Source: Phytopythium helicoides (taxonomy: Eukaryota > Oomycota > Peronosporomycetes > Pythiales > Pythiaceae). From it: a DNA stretch of 64,000 nt. Within the stretch, counting starts at the first letter, position 1; every line of letters begins with the position of its first letter. A program made the position numbers and the translations under genes. Shown here one piece after another: positions 54,701 to 64,000 of the stretch. Location: assembly GCA_024867545.1 (NCBI GenBank), contig JANFNE010000007.1:806001-870000 (forward strand). The letters run 5' to 3'. A model generated the notes under the pieces. It made no database searches. It worked only from the letters and a program-made list of their open reading frames with translations, and was not told the origin of the DNA.

Positions 54701-55168
54701 CATGTGGTAGACGAGCATGGAGTAGGCGACGATCGAGTCGCACTTGCCGCAGTACTCGATGGCGTCGTCGCAGTTGTCCTTGTCGATGCTCTGGAAGCCG
54801 AGCGCCGTGCCCACGTCGGCGACGTACACGCCTCCGTTGGCGATGCTGTCGGACACCCAGAAGGCGACGATGCCGCACGCGTTGAGCACGGCGAGCACCA
54901 GCGTCGCGTTCAGCAGGCGCCCCGAGAAGTACGAGTTGAGCCGGTAGCCGCGCGACAGGAACACGCGCGGCAGCGGCCGCGGGGCGCCGCGCGCCGCCAG
55001 CACCTCGACGGCGGCGGCGTCCTCCTGCGCCTCGTCGGTGGCGGCGCTGAAGCGCACGCGCGACTTTCGCGGCTCTGGCGGCGGCTGCTGCGGCGCCGAC
55101 GCGCGCGGCTCGCCGTGGCCGCCGCTGGCGCGCGCCGGCGCGTCCGCGAGCGCGTGGTAGTCGGCCAT
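51770..55168 (-). CDS. four-TM ankyrin protein with two TIR domains
   Basis: Exons 55168-52921 and 52845-51770 (75-bp GT-AG intron) give 1,107 residues; the ATG at 55168 begins a short disordered Pro/Ala/Arg-rich head, although the frame is open upstream. Four membrane segments lie at about 90-110, 144-164, 198-225 and 235-257. Then come about eight ankyrin repeats (352-703; several TPLHxAA..G). TIR domain 1 (718-~860, split by the intron) has VMISYTHSH, WREEI and SEWCLKEL, where Glu792 aligns with the catalytic Glu of NAD-cleaving TIRs. TIR domain 2 (~911-1021) has FVFISHGDH and FIVILSSST, but Gln983 at the matching place. A ~50-residue Lys/Arg/Glu-rich helix links them, and the tail is Ala/Arg/Pro-rich. 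Inference: a membrane receptor or scaffold whose TIR1 may be an NADase. The domain calls are firm; the function is not known. Confidence 0.88.
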
Positions 55169-56831
55169 GGGGGCAGGGAGCGAATCGCCGAGTGGGGAAA
55201 GTGCCTCGCCATGCGATACGGTCACGACGGGGCGAGCGCTGATGTATTTGCGGTCAGGAGGCGCGCGCGGATTGGACGAAAAGGAACAGATGGCCATGTG
55301 ATTGGACATTACTGCGCGCAGCCATCGCCAGCGTGGGACTGCCGATGGGTTGAACGCGGCCGCACGTGGCCGTGATATCAAGGACTGCCCGCGTGGTTTC
55401 TCCCAGAGGAGGCGCCGCTGCGAGTGGAGTGGAGCTGCGAAAGCGTTGTCTGTACACCTACAGATATGCGTGAGGCTGCGTGGAGCGGCCCCGGTTGGAA
55501 CGGCGGCCCAAGAATCGGCGAGGATATCATCCGATGGTCGGTGCAAAGTTTGCGAACAAACAGACGAAGCGCCCCGGTTGTGGGTGGCGCCCCGCATCAA
55601 CAGCGCATACGCACCACCGAGCCGTCTCTGCTGCCCGCCTGACTGCAAGCGACTGGATGCGAGCAGGGCAGCAAGAGAGCGTAGCCGACACACACACACA
55701 TCCTTGCCTCGTCAGCGATCGTATCGGAGCTCTTTGGCATGAGCTGACGTGGATCTCATACATCGCTTGCAGACAGATGGCGCATCCCCTCTAACAATTC
55801 AACCTTAGGATACCGGCACATTCCGGGATAGATGGCTCTGCGGCAGGAGGATACATACATGTATTGAGCTTCGGCCTTGCTCCCTCTCGCGGTGCTTGGG
55901 TGCGGAGACCGCGTCGTGGAAATGGGTTCACAACGAGTTCCGTTTACAGTCGTTAGAGATGTTATCGACATGGTGACTTCGACGGTGACGTCGTGCACAG
56001 CTGCGTGCCAGGTAGGCAACAGGAGCTCACGGTGCAAGAGGCAGTAGCTCATTTGGTTAAGGAGCTTGGCTTTATCACCGCCGCCATGAGGTCATGGGCA
56101 TGCGTGAGAGTGAATGGGCAAGCTTGAGTCGCGACACAGCGCTCAGGGTGCCGACGGCAGTGCGACTGGAGATGCCAGCTCGGTCGGCTCGATATACGGC
56201 CTACATCTGAATGGTGATGGCATGTCGCCGTTATGTGCAGGCGTCATGTCGATGGAACGGCTCTCGTGCTGTCTACGCATGGCATTGAGATTACTAAAGC
56301 AGCAGCGACGACTTGATCGTGACTATCATAGCAGTGACTCTAGCATGGCGTGCGTATTGAATCCGGATCGAACGGCGGCTCGAGTCTCTCGACCCACTCG
56401 AGCGAACCAATTGCAAGCAACTCGGTGAACGATCGTGCACTTCGAAGTAGAGTCGCGAGCATTTAGGCGGCTCTGAGTGGGTCGGCGCTGACTCATCCTG
56501 ACGGTGTGTCAGTTCTATCGTCAATGACGAAAGTTGGTCAAGCAATTCACGCTCTTTGGTCACCGGAGCGTCGATGCGTATGCGAGTTTGACCACGAACG
56601 AGTGTGCTCGGGTCTAGCGCACTGTCGAGTTGATCTGCGGGAAGCGATGCAGGTGAGCAAGACTACGTATATTGTCATTTATATATTTGACCTACTTATG
56701 TGGCAAAAATAATATGTCCAGCTATCCAATGGCCTTCGTTAGTTTGAAGTAGTTTCAGCCAATCCTCGCTGTCGGATGAGGTTTCGCGCCTTGGAGGCCA
56801 GCTCCACACGACAAGCAGCAGCCGAGCAGCG
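55169..56831. other. long intergenic region; no gene recognised
   Basis: 1.66 kb between the divergent TIR-protein (-) and DEK (+) genes. No ORF has protein-like composition or a recognised motif. At about 56037-56110 there is a tRNA-like A-box hairpin (GCTC...TTGGTTAA...GAGC) without an intact T arm. Both genes' promoters must be here. A (AC)n run occurs near 55690. Confidence 0.45.
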
Positions 56832-58518
56832 ATGGCCGACGCCGCGGCGCTGGAGACCGAGGCGGGCGCGAGCCTGGGCGGGGGGCGCGTGCGCCGCACG
56901 ACGCAGAAGTTCACGTTCTCAGAGGCCAAGCACGAGGACCCGGAGGAGTTCACGCCGCCCGCGGGCAGCGGCGCCAAGCTGCGCGACATCGCGTTCGTCA
57001 GCGACAATGTGCGTGTGCGTGGCGAGGCGGTGGGGGAGCTGGCGCTGAGGGGGCCTGGGGCAGGTCGCGGCGCTCAACAAGAAGGACGGCGAGACGCTCA
57101 AGGCGCTGTACAACGTCATGTACGGCCGCCGCTTCCAGCTGCGCAACGTACGTGCGGGTCGACTGCCGCTGTTGCGTTGTAGACTGGCAACCAACGCTCT
57201 TGCGACTCGGAGGCAGCTCAAGATCATCAAGGAGCAGCTCCTCGACTTCTCCGGAGTCGTCGAGCAGGACGAAAAGGTAGCCATACGACCGACTACTGCG
57301 CCAAGGCTGCTGCAGCGGGAGTCTAACACCTTTGCACGGTTGGTGCGGCGATTGCCAGTCTCGCGCCACACTGTTCGGCAAGATTGCCAAGTGGAAGCGC
57401 AGCTTCGTCCAGGAAATCATGGACATGCTTGGCGTGCGTTTGTGGAGCCATGGCATCTTCATTCTAAGCACTGCTAATTCAATCTTTCTGCTGCGTCTTT
57501 GCACTCAGGTCGACCGTTCGAAGAAATCGTTCGATGAGCAGAGCAAGCCGTTTGACAAGGACTCGCTGATTAACCGCCTCATCGACTGGCTGTACAATCC
57601 TCAGGCGACTACTGTGCGATGGTTTCCCATGGGGACTCCTGTGCCATGCATGCTTCGACTAATCATGTTCGTCCGGTTGTGTAGATCTCGGAGAAGAAGG
57701 CGGCCGCAGCGGTTAAGGCTGAGGCGAAGAAGGTCAGTGTTTACCATCAGCATGTGTCACAGGATGAACGATGAGAGTTTGACTCTGGGGATCGGAAAAC
57801 TGTAGGAGAGACAGAAGGCTCAGCGTGCAAAGAAGGCAGCTGCCAAGACCAAGGGCACAAAGCGGAAAAGTGTACGTCTGTTGATGTAAAGTGGTGGTTC
57901 TTGTGAGCATATCACTGACATTCGAAATTGTCTCGGTACTTAGTCCCCAACTGCGACTGCCTCCAAGAAGAAGCGCAAGACGAAGGCTTCTGCGGAGGAC
58001 GACGAGGACGACGACGAGGACATGAATGAAGACACCGAGTCGGAAGGAGAGGAGTCGGGAAGCGACTTTGAAGAGGATGCCAAGAAGTCCAAGAAGAGCC
58101 CTCGTGCATCAAAGGCGGGTGTTCGTCGCGCAAAGCGATCCCGGGCTGTGGAGGATGATGAGGACGAGAACGACGAGAATGACGCGAATGACGCGAACGG
58201 CAATCAAAACGAGGGTGGTGAGCCTACTGCTAACGACAAGTCTGCGTCCAAGAGTGCTGGCCCCGAGGACGATTCGTCGAGTGCTCTATCTTCTGAGCTG
58301 CAAGAAAAGGTCAAAGACATTATCGCGCACGGCAACGCCGAGGAGCTTACAGTCAAGAAGGTGCGCTGTCCGCACGGAAGGCGTACGTTTGGAGAGGGTT
58401 GGACTAATGGTCGTGAGTGTTCCAGATCGTTCGGCAGCTGAGTGCGGACCTGGGCCGTGATGTGTCGGACCAGAAGAAGGCGATCAAAGACTTCATCACG
58501 GATGGCCAGGCCCTGTAA
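56832..58518 (+). CDS. DEK: DEK chromatin protein homologue
   Basis: Nine exons: 56832-57008, 57064-57147, 57217-57276, 57359-57433, 57509-57613, 57685-57732, 57806-57871, 57944-58360 and 58426-58518. Every intron is GT-AG and in phase 0; total 374 residues, essentially the length of animal DEK. The N-terminal half has the DEK SAP-like core (GAKLRDIAFVSD, LKALYNVMYGRRF, LKIIKEQLLDFSG, KIAKWKRSFVQEIMDMLG, LINRLIDWLYNP). Then come a Lys/Ala-rich helix, an acidic Glu/Asp block (DDEDDDED and following) with basic clusters, and a C-terminal DEK_C domain (LQEKVKDIIAHGNAEELTVK, IVRQLSADLGRDV). DEK binds and bends DNA and acts as a histone chaperone keeping heterochromatin intact. The run of phase-0 introns is notable. 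The call is confident; function is by homology. Confidence 0.93.
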
Positions 58519-58872
58519 ACACTTGCTCGAGCACGTCTCTGTTTTGTGCGCTGCCAGCGCGTCCTCCAGGTCCGTCGAATGCGATGTACTGCTTGTGATC
58601 GCTTGATGCATGTCGATAAACTGCTGGCACCTCCACACTGGACTACAGTAACAGTACACTCTTTTCGTCACTTGTCATTTCGTTCGACCTTGCCTGCATC
58701 TTCGAATGTGGCATGGCTACATGGCTACACAAAACGCATCTGCAATTGGCTAAAACCCTTTCCTCAACCACCACATCATTGGCCGAAAACCCAACCACTC
58801 GTTTACTTTCTGCGCCGACGGTACGCGCTTGGAGCCTCCATTGCGGCCAGCCATTCCAGCAGATCGATCTCC
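58519..58872. other. intergenic, promoter of the RRM-protein gene
   Basis: 354 bp. The frame of the next gene is open back to 58546, but that extension has no conserved look, so ATG 58873 was preferred. No core promoter motif can be named. Confidence 0.4.
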
Positions 58873-60696
58873 ATGGGCCGCAAGTCGTCGCGCAGCCGCG
58901 TGGAGGAGGCGCAGGCGGCCGCCAGCGACTCCCGCGAGCATGCGGAAGCGTCGGCCGAGGCGCCGCAGGTGCAGGTGGGCGGCGACGCGTCGGCGCTGGC
59001 CAGTATGTTCGCCCTGAGCGGCTCGGTGTTCGCCAAGAAGGCGTCGTACGCGAGCGCTACAGAGCCCAAGAAGAGCGAGGCGAAGGCCACGAAGGCGACG
59101 GCTGCCAAGGCGGCGGCGGTGGTGGAGAGCGAGGCGCCGAAGAAGCTCAAGAAGAAGGAGAAGAAGAAGCAGCAGCAGGCGGCTGCGGAGGACAAGGCTG
59201 CTACTGCTGCTGCTGCTGCTGGCGAGGACAAGGCTGCGGCCAAGAAGCAGAAGAAGAAGGCCAAGAAGAAGCAGCAGAAGGAGCAGGCGCAGGTGGAGAC
59301 CGAGGAGAGTGGTGAAAAGCCGGCGGCGAAGAAGCAAAAGAAGCAGGAGAAGGAGACTGCGGTCGAAAAGGCGGAAAAGAAGACGGTGGACGCCGCTACT
59401 GACGCCGACACTGAGGCTGCCAAGAAGCAAAAGAAGAAGGACAAGAAGAAGCAGAAGAAGCTGCAGGCAAAGCTGGCGGCTAGCGAGAAAGAGGAGCAGG
59501 TAGAGTTGACTCCGGCTGAGAAGGCAGCGACGAAGAAGGCGAAGGAGGTGAAGGAGGGTGTGACCCAGGCGAAGCGCGAGATGTCTCCCGAGGACGAAGC
59601 AAAGTCTCGGCGCACTATTTTCGTTGGCAATGTCTCCCTGGAGGCAACCGAGAAAGATGTTGCACGCCACTTTGCGCCTTGTGGCAAGGTGGAGAGCGTG
59701 CGGCTGCGCAACATGCCCGTTGCTGGCTGCAAGGTCGACCAGGCGGGCAACCAGAAGCTCATGATGAAGGTCTGCGCCAACAAGAAAATCTTTACCGAGA
59801 AAGGCGAGACTTGCAACGCCTACGTTGTGTTTGCCAGCGAGGAGAGTATCCCTGCTGCGCTTGCACTCAACGGGTCGGTAAGTATCGTGGGTGTTTCACC
59901 AGTTGGATAACCTTGCCTGAACTGACATCCCGTGTTCATTTCCTTGTAGACTCTGCTTAGCAAGAAGCTTCGGGTGGACCGCGAGTCGCTCATTATCGAC
60001 CCCAAGCGCAGCGTGTTTGTGGGCGGCATTGCCTTCCAGCTTCCGGACGATCAGCTGCGTGCCTTCTTCAACTCGCGTCTTCGTACAGACGAGGAGCCTG
60101 AGCCAGTGGAGCACGTTCGCATCATCCGCGACCGCGAGACTGGCGTTGGCAAGGGCTTTGGCTACGTGCTGCTGAAGACACAGTCGCTGGCTGCCAAGGC
60201 GCTCTCGTTGCACGAGACCAAGCTAGGCACGCGTCAGATCCGAGTGCAGGTTAGCGGCAAGCGGTTCAAGAACCGTCGTGGCGAGGAGACTGACCCGTCC
60301 AAGAAGCATGAGGGTCTGCGTGCGGCCGCTGGTGCACGGGCGCGTATCCAGCTGAAGCGCAAAACTCGCCAAGGTTCGGAGGTATCTTCGAGCAAGCGCC
60401 AGAAGCTGGAAGAAGCTGTTAAGACGATTAAGCCAAAGCACGCTGCACGTAAGGCTCGTCAGGCTGCTGAAGCTGCCGCTGGTGGTGCTCCTAGCGCCGA
60501 CAGCAAGAAGAAGGGCGGCAAGAGCGGCAAGAGTGCCAAGGGTGCCAAGAGTGCTAAGGGTGGTGACGGCAAGCGCAAGCACAAGAGCGACAGGAGTAGC
60601 AAGAAGCCAAAGGTGAAAGTCCAGAAGCCCAAGCACGCGGCGCGCAAGGCTCGGCAAGCTGCCGAGGCGGCGGCAAAAGCAGCGCCAAGCAGCTAA
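58873..60696 (+). CDS. nucleolar RRM protein of the NOP12/RBM34 type
   Basis: Two exons, 58873-59877 and 59950-60696 (72-bp GT-AG intron in phase 0), give 583 residues. Residues ~50-240 are extremely Lys/Ala/Glu-rich (repeated KKQKKKDKKKQKK-like clusters). RRM1 at about 240-345 has RTIFVGNVS with the long insertion typical of this family and ends NAYVVFASEESI. RRM2 at about 352-435 has RSVFVGGIAFQL as RNP2 and KGFGYVLL as RNP1. The tail contains two copies of KHAARKARQAAEAAA separated by a Gly/Ser/Lys-rich segment. Members of this family work in large-subunit pre-rRNA processing in the nucleolus. The gene starts 354 bp after DEK on the same strand; co-regulation is possible but not shown. Confidence 0.87.
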
Positions 60697-60793
60697 AACC
60701 GCACGGCGGTAGAATTGCATTCCATCCATGTTGATCGCTTCCAATACGAAAAAAAAATCCTAGATTCCGATCAATGCCGTGCTCTTCTCTTCC

Positions 60794-62263
60794 TCATCCA
60801 CTCGTTGGCGCCGTCGGCGGCGTTGGTGGCGGCGACTGGAGCGGCGAATACTGGCTGCGTGCTTTCATCCGCTTCCAAACCACGAAGACGACAATCGAGA
60901 GCATCACGGCACCAGCAAACAACACCACACCATGGAAGAGCGACACCTTCTTGCTGCTGTCAGTATCAATGCTCGTAACGACCGCTACGGCAGCTTCAGC
61001 TGGCTTCTCCACATCACTCAGCGCTAGGTACATCAGACTCATGACGCCCGTATGCGCCACCGTGTTGTTGTACAGGGCAACAACGCGCACAATGTCTGAC
61101 GCGCGCATGCGGCGTGGCGGGTCAAACGAGCACGTGCTCATGGCCACGACATAGCCATACTCGTTGCCAGCTTCATTCCCGGTGCCGTAGGATGGCACCG
61201 ACGAACACAGGAGATCTCCGGTAGCGTCGTCGTACAGCTCGATGCCCAGTCCGCCGCGGTGCTGGTGCCCAACAGCGTACACGAGCTCCACCTCCCGGTT
61301 CTCGTAGTCGCTATCAAGGTTGCTCGCACCTCCGCCACCATTGAACACGGACACTTGTCCGTTCATGTCGAGTCGCTGGCGCGTCGACAGCGTGTGAACG
61401 CACCCCGGATGCGTCTCCGGGTCGCACTTGGGCACATCGTACTCAATGTTACCCGTGTGCTCTAGGTCGCCGGACGCGTCGCAGCATCCCGCGACGTACA
61501 GCACGCGGTTGGCTGGCGAGACCTCTGCGTAGTCGAGCGTGTAACGCAGCTGGTAGGCCGCCGAGCGCGTCGTGGCCGCGTCCTCGTCGAGCTCCTCGTG
61601 CTCGAGGCAGAACTCCCGGTCCTCGCAGCACTTGAGCCCGCCGTAGTACGTGTCGGCGCTGCACGCCGTGTTCTCCTCCCAGCGGAGCTGCGCGTTGCAG
61701 TTCTCTGGGCGGACGTGCCAGCCGTTGACGGCGTCGCTCGAGAACTCGTCCTCCGCAGTGCACGGGCACTCGAGGCAGCGGTGGGCCTTGGCGCTCGACA
61801 AGCCCCGCGTGTTGATGATATGCACGTTGGCGATCCACTCGTCCTCTCCAGGGTCCGTAATGAACGCATACGGGAAGGGGAAGTGCTGCGGCGTGCCCCT
61901 GGCCTCGGTGCCCGCGCCAAACGCGACGCTGCGGCTCACGTTCGCGGGCTTCATTGGCGCGTGGCGGCCGTCGCGCGCGCGGTCCTTGCGCCGGAAGTCG
62001 GACGCCACCACGTGGTGATGCAGATACGCGTCGAACGTGGGCGTGGGCAGCACGCTGCCGTCGGGAAGCGTCTGCACCACGTCGGCCGCGAACCGGTAGA
62101 CGGCGATAGGTCCCGGCGGGATCGGCAGTCGGTGGAACGCGTTCGTCACCTCCCCGGGCGCCAGCGCCACCGCCGGCGTCAGCGCCGTGTACTGCTTCAC
62201 CTCTGGCGGCGACGCAGCGGCCGAGGCGCAAGCTGCGAGCCACGCGAGGACTGCGGCGCGCAT
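60794..62263 (-). CDS. SURNod19-like secretory/membrane protein
   Basis: A single exon of 489 codons. A signal peptide (residues 1 to ~17, AVLAWLAACASAAA) is followed by a lumenal/extracellular region with the family's early motif (FDAYLHHHVV, residues ~80-90) and many cysteines (CLECPC, CCEDREFCLEHEE, VAGCCDASG) that suggest disulfides. There are several NxS/T sites, and a C-terminal membrane helix (about 445-465, FHGVVLFAGAVMLSIVVFVVW) precedes a short Pro-rich tail. This matches the stress-up-regulated Nod19 family, whose biochemical role is unknown. Convergent with the RRM gene; the 3' ends are only 97 bp apart. Type I membrane topology is an inference. Confidence 0.8.
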   Translation of the reverse strand: MRAAVLAWLAACASAAASPPEVKQYTALTPAVALAPGEVTNAFHRLPIPPGPIAVYRFAADVVQTLPDGSVLPTPTFDAYLHHHVVASDFRRKDRARDGRHAPMKPANVSRSVAFGAGTEARGTPQHFPFPYAFITDPGEDEWIANVHIINTRGLSSAKAHRCLECPCTAEDEFSSDAVNGWHVRPENCNAQLRWEENTACSADTYYGGLKCCEDREFCLEHEELDEDAATTRSAAYQLRYTLDYAEVSPANRVLYVAGCCDASGDLEHTGNIEYDVPKCDPETHPGCVHTLSTRQRLDMNGQVSVFNGGGGASNLDSDYENREVELVYAVGHQHRGGLGIELYDDATGDLLCSSVPSYGTGNEAGNEYGYVVAMSTCSFDPPRRMRASDIVRVVALYNNTVAHTGVMSLMYLALSDVEKPAEAAVAVVTSIDTDSSKKVSLFHGVVLFAGAVMLSIVVFVVWKRMKARSQYSPLQSPPPTPPTAPTSG

Positions 62264-62446
62264 GGAAGCTCTGGTGGATCGCTGAGACTCGACTCTAACG
62301 GCGGAAATCTGGAAGTGAGCTCCTCGAACGTGAGTCCAAAATGTCAGAATGCTTGCGGATTACGGCTCGCTGCGTTGGCACTATCACCACGTTGAAGTTG
62401 ACGGCAAAGGCGGCTAGCAAGCAGAAGACCAAAGGAGTTTGCATTA

Positions 62447-62606
62447 CATGTATTGGTAGCTTACAATCATGAAGGGGGTCTGTCGTTCGACTCCCGGCCG
62501 CTTACCTCTCCTAGACGTTGAGAAAGCATGTATTGGTAGCTTACAAACATGAAGGGGAGTCTGTCGCTCGACTCCCGACTGCTTATCTCTTCTGGAAGTT
62601 GAGGTA
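62447..62606. repeat. 80-bp tandem duplication covering the ABC gene's 3' end
   Basis: Two ~80-bp copies (from 62447 and from 62527), both starting CATGTATTGGTAGCTTACAA and about 85% alike. The second copy includes the last codons and stop of the ABC transporter (...LRYLNFQKR, stop at 62583); the first is a diverged duplicate of that coding end plus its 3' flank. Confidence 0.8.
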
Positions 62607-64000
62607 GCGCAGCGAAATCAGCGCCAGCACACGGAACACCACGATGAAGATGAACACGTAGCCAAAGTCAGCCCACATGTTGTCGCGCTTCATGTTGAAG
62701 ACCGTCTCGATGTACGACTGCACCGTCATGTGACCCATGGTCGCCGGCAGCTCGGTCAGCGGCTGGCAGCCTACTTGCGAGCCCACGTTCAGGAACTGCT
62801 GCGTCGTCTCATCCCACTCGGGAGCACCACCCGGACAGTTGCCAAACACCAGCGACGTCAGGATCGACATCGAGTATCGCTGCGGTGTGATCGTGTACAG
62901 CCACTTGTAGCCTTCGGGGATCGTGTCGGCCGTCGGGTTGAAACCCATGAACGTGAACAGGATCGTGTTGATGAGCACACCCAGGATCGCAGACACCTCG
63001 ACACTCGGCAACGCGTAGATGAACAACTGACCCATGTACGTCTGCATCAGCACCAGCAGTGACACGTTGACCCAGTAGAAAACACCCTCCGCGAAACCCT
63101 CGAAGCCCACGAACGGATAAAAGATGACCGTGAAGAGCAGACCCGAGAAGAACACGTACGGGATCTCCGCGATTGTCGAACCCACAAAGTACCACAGCGC
63201 GTTGTATGTCTGCGATGCACGCTCACGATAGTAGGCACCACGCTCACCAGACGCGATCGGCAACACACCGTTGAAGGAGATCACACCGTTGAACAGCGTT
63301 GTCATGAACACCATACCCACACCACCATTGATCCCCTGGTAGCTCGTGTACGACACCTGAACGTACGTGATGCCGAAGATGAGCGCCAACAGCAAACCGA
63401 TCACAACACGCGTCAGATTGTACGTCGGTGTACGCCAGTACATGAGCATGAAGCGCTGCAGAAGGAACTTGAACTGCGTCACAGAGCTCGCCGCACGCTT
63501 CTTCGAGAACACCATCGCCGGGAAGTCGGGCGACGGACGAGACACACCCTCCCTCGACATCACCTCGTCAAGAGACCGCTTCTGCTCGCTGTCCTTGAAA
63601 TATTGCACAAAGTCACGGTTCGCGTTCGCATTGCCCACACCGGCACCGATCACCTCCAGCATCCACGTCGCAGGGTTGTAGTGCTCCGGAAGAGGAGTGA
63701 CGTCCGGCAGCGACTCGAAGTAGTCCACCAGCTTGTGGCACTTCGGACCGAGGTCACCAAAGAACACCGTCTCGCCACCACGCTTCAGCAGTAGAAGATG
63801 GTCAAACAGGAAGAACACATCCGACGACGGCTGGTGGATCGTGCAAACAATCGTGCGACCGCTGTTCGCCACCTTGCGCACACCGTCCATGATCATCTTG
63901 GCTGAGCGAGCATCCAGACCACTCGTGGGCTCATCCAGGAACAGAACACTCGGAGCCGCAGCCAGCTCCACACCGATCGTCAGACGCTTCATTTGCTCCA
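62583..64000 (-). CDS. PDR/ABCG transporter, C-terminal part (5' end outside window)
   Basis: 472 residues are visible, in one exon, open to the window edge. The start is inside the second nucleotide-binding domain, just after the signature motif (...EQMKRLTIGVEL), followed by Walker B (VLFLDEPTSGLD), the H-loop region (TIHQPSSDVF) and the D-loop. Then comes the PDR linker (HYNPATWMLEVIG) and the last transmembrane domain with six segments (about residues 195-470), including a large extracellular loop with Cys residues before the last helix. Full-size ABCG/PDR pumps export drugs, toxins and lipids at the plasma membrane, and oomycetes have many. The substrate is unknown. Confidence 0.94.
   Translation of the reverse strand, partial: EQMKRLTIGVELAAAPSVLFLDEPTSGLDARSAKMIMDGVRKVANSGRTIVCTIHQPSSDVFFLFDHLLLLKRGGETVFFGDLGPKCHKLVDYFESLPDVTPLPEHYNPATWMLEVIGAGVGNANANRDFVQYFKDSEQKRSLDEVMSREGVSRPSPDFPAMVFSKKRAASSVTQFKFLLQRFMLMYWRTPTYNLTRVVIGLLLALIFGITYVQVSYTSYQGINGGVGMVFMTTLFNGVISFNGVLPIASGERGAYYRERASQTYNALWYFVGSTIAEIPYVFFSGLLFTVIFYPFVGFEGFAEGVFYWVNVSLLVLMQTYMGQLFIYALPSVEVSAILGVLINTILFTFMGFNPTADTIPEGYKWLYTITPQRYSMSILTSLVFGNCPGGAPEWDETTQQFLNVGSQVGCQPLTELPATMGHMTVQSYIETVFNMKRDNMWADFGYVFIFIVVFRVLALISLRYLNFQKR

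Noticed and set aside
52901..55699. Upstream start of the TIR protein at about 55699
   Set aside because: The extra 177 residues are Arg/Cys-rich without features, and that start codon is weak. ATG 55168 was preferred, but cDNA could change this.
56114..56428. 104-codon + strand ORF in the TIR-DEK intergenic region
   Set aside because: No domain, no conserved composition and no splice partners; length within chance expectation.
58750..59816. 306- and 337-codon - strand Leu/Phe-rich ORFs that look like membrane proteins
   Set aside because: They are the complement of Lys-rich AAG repeats in the RRM protein; AAG reads as CTT/TTC/TCT on the other strand.

Overview
The window looks like a nuclear fragment of an oomycete (Phytophthora/Pythium-type stramenopile). 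This is inferred from compact GC-rich genes, many short GT-AG introns of about 55-90 bp, Ty3/gypsy chromovirus retrotransposons, a full-size PDR-type ABCG transporter, a SURNod19-like protein and a DEK homologue. No species can be named from the sequence alone, and nothing here is bacterial: there are no operons or Shine-Dalgarno sites.

Layout. Positions 1-2226 hold the 3' part of an RP2/TBCC-domain gene and a DHHC palmitoyltransferase gene. Positions 2728-40624 form a repeat island: two dead copies of the same coiled-coil gene fragment flank a 205-bp tandem satellite (about 35 units at 3472-10767 and about 69 units at 24624-38831). The satellite was one array, split by a nested transposon pair. 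Chromovirus B (+ strand, 10768-24623) inserted in a satellite unit with target duplication AGTGT. Chromovirus A (- strand, 10823-18358) then inserted into the 5' LTR of B with target duplication GCAGC. A has LTRs that look identical, and B differs at about five of 378 LTR positions, so the order satellite, then B, then A is supported twice.

Positions 40840-64000 are a gene-dense segment: a decayed two-domain PHOSPHO-type phosphatase copy (-), ALG5 (+), an unknown basic multi-exon gene (-), the intact two-domain phosphatase (+), acetoacetyl-CoA synthetase (-), a membrane-ankyrin-TIR-TIR protein (-), DEK (+), a NOP12/RBM34-like RRM protein (+), a SURNod19-like membrane protein (-) and a truncated ABCG transporter (-). 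These genes do not form one pathway; they are ordinary neighbours on a eukaryotic chromosome. Several (ALG5, AACS, the phosphatase copy) carry single-base frame breaks that could be real lesions or assembly errors.

The most unusual signals are: (1) in chromovirus A, a 344-codon antisense ORF overprinted on the 3' end of pol, with complementary zones of constraint; (2) a textbook -1 frameshift signal at its gag-pol junction; (3) a protein joining four membrane segments, ankyrin repeats and two TIR domains, the first keeping and the second having lost the putative catalytic glutamate; (4) a fused tandem HAD phosphatase with an inverted, decayed copy; (5) higher-order structure and subfamily recombinants within the satellite.
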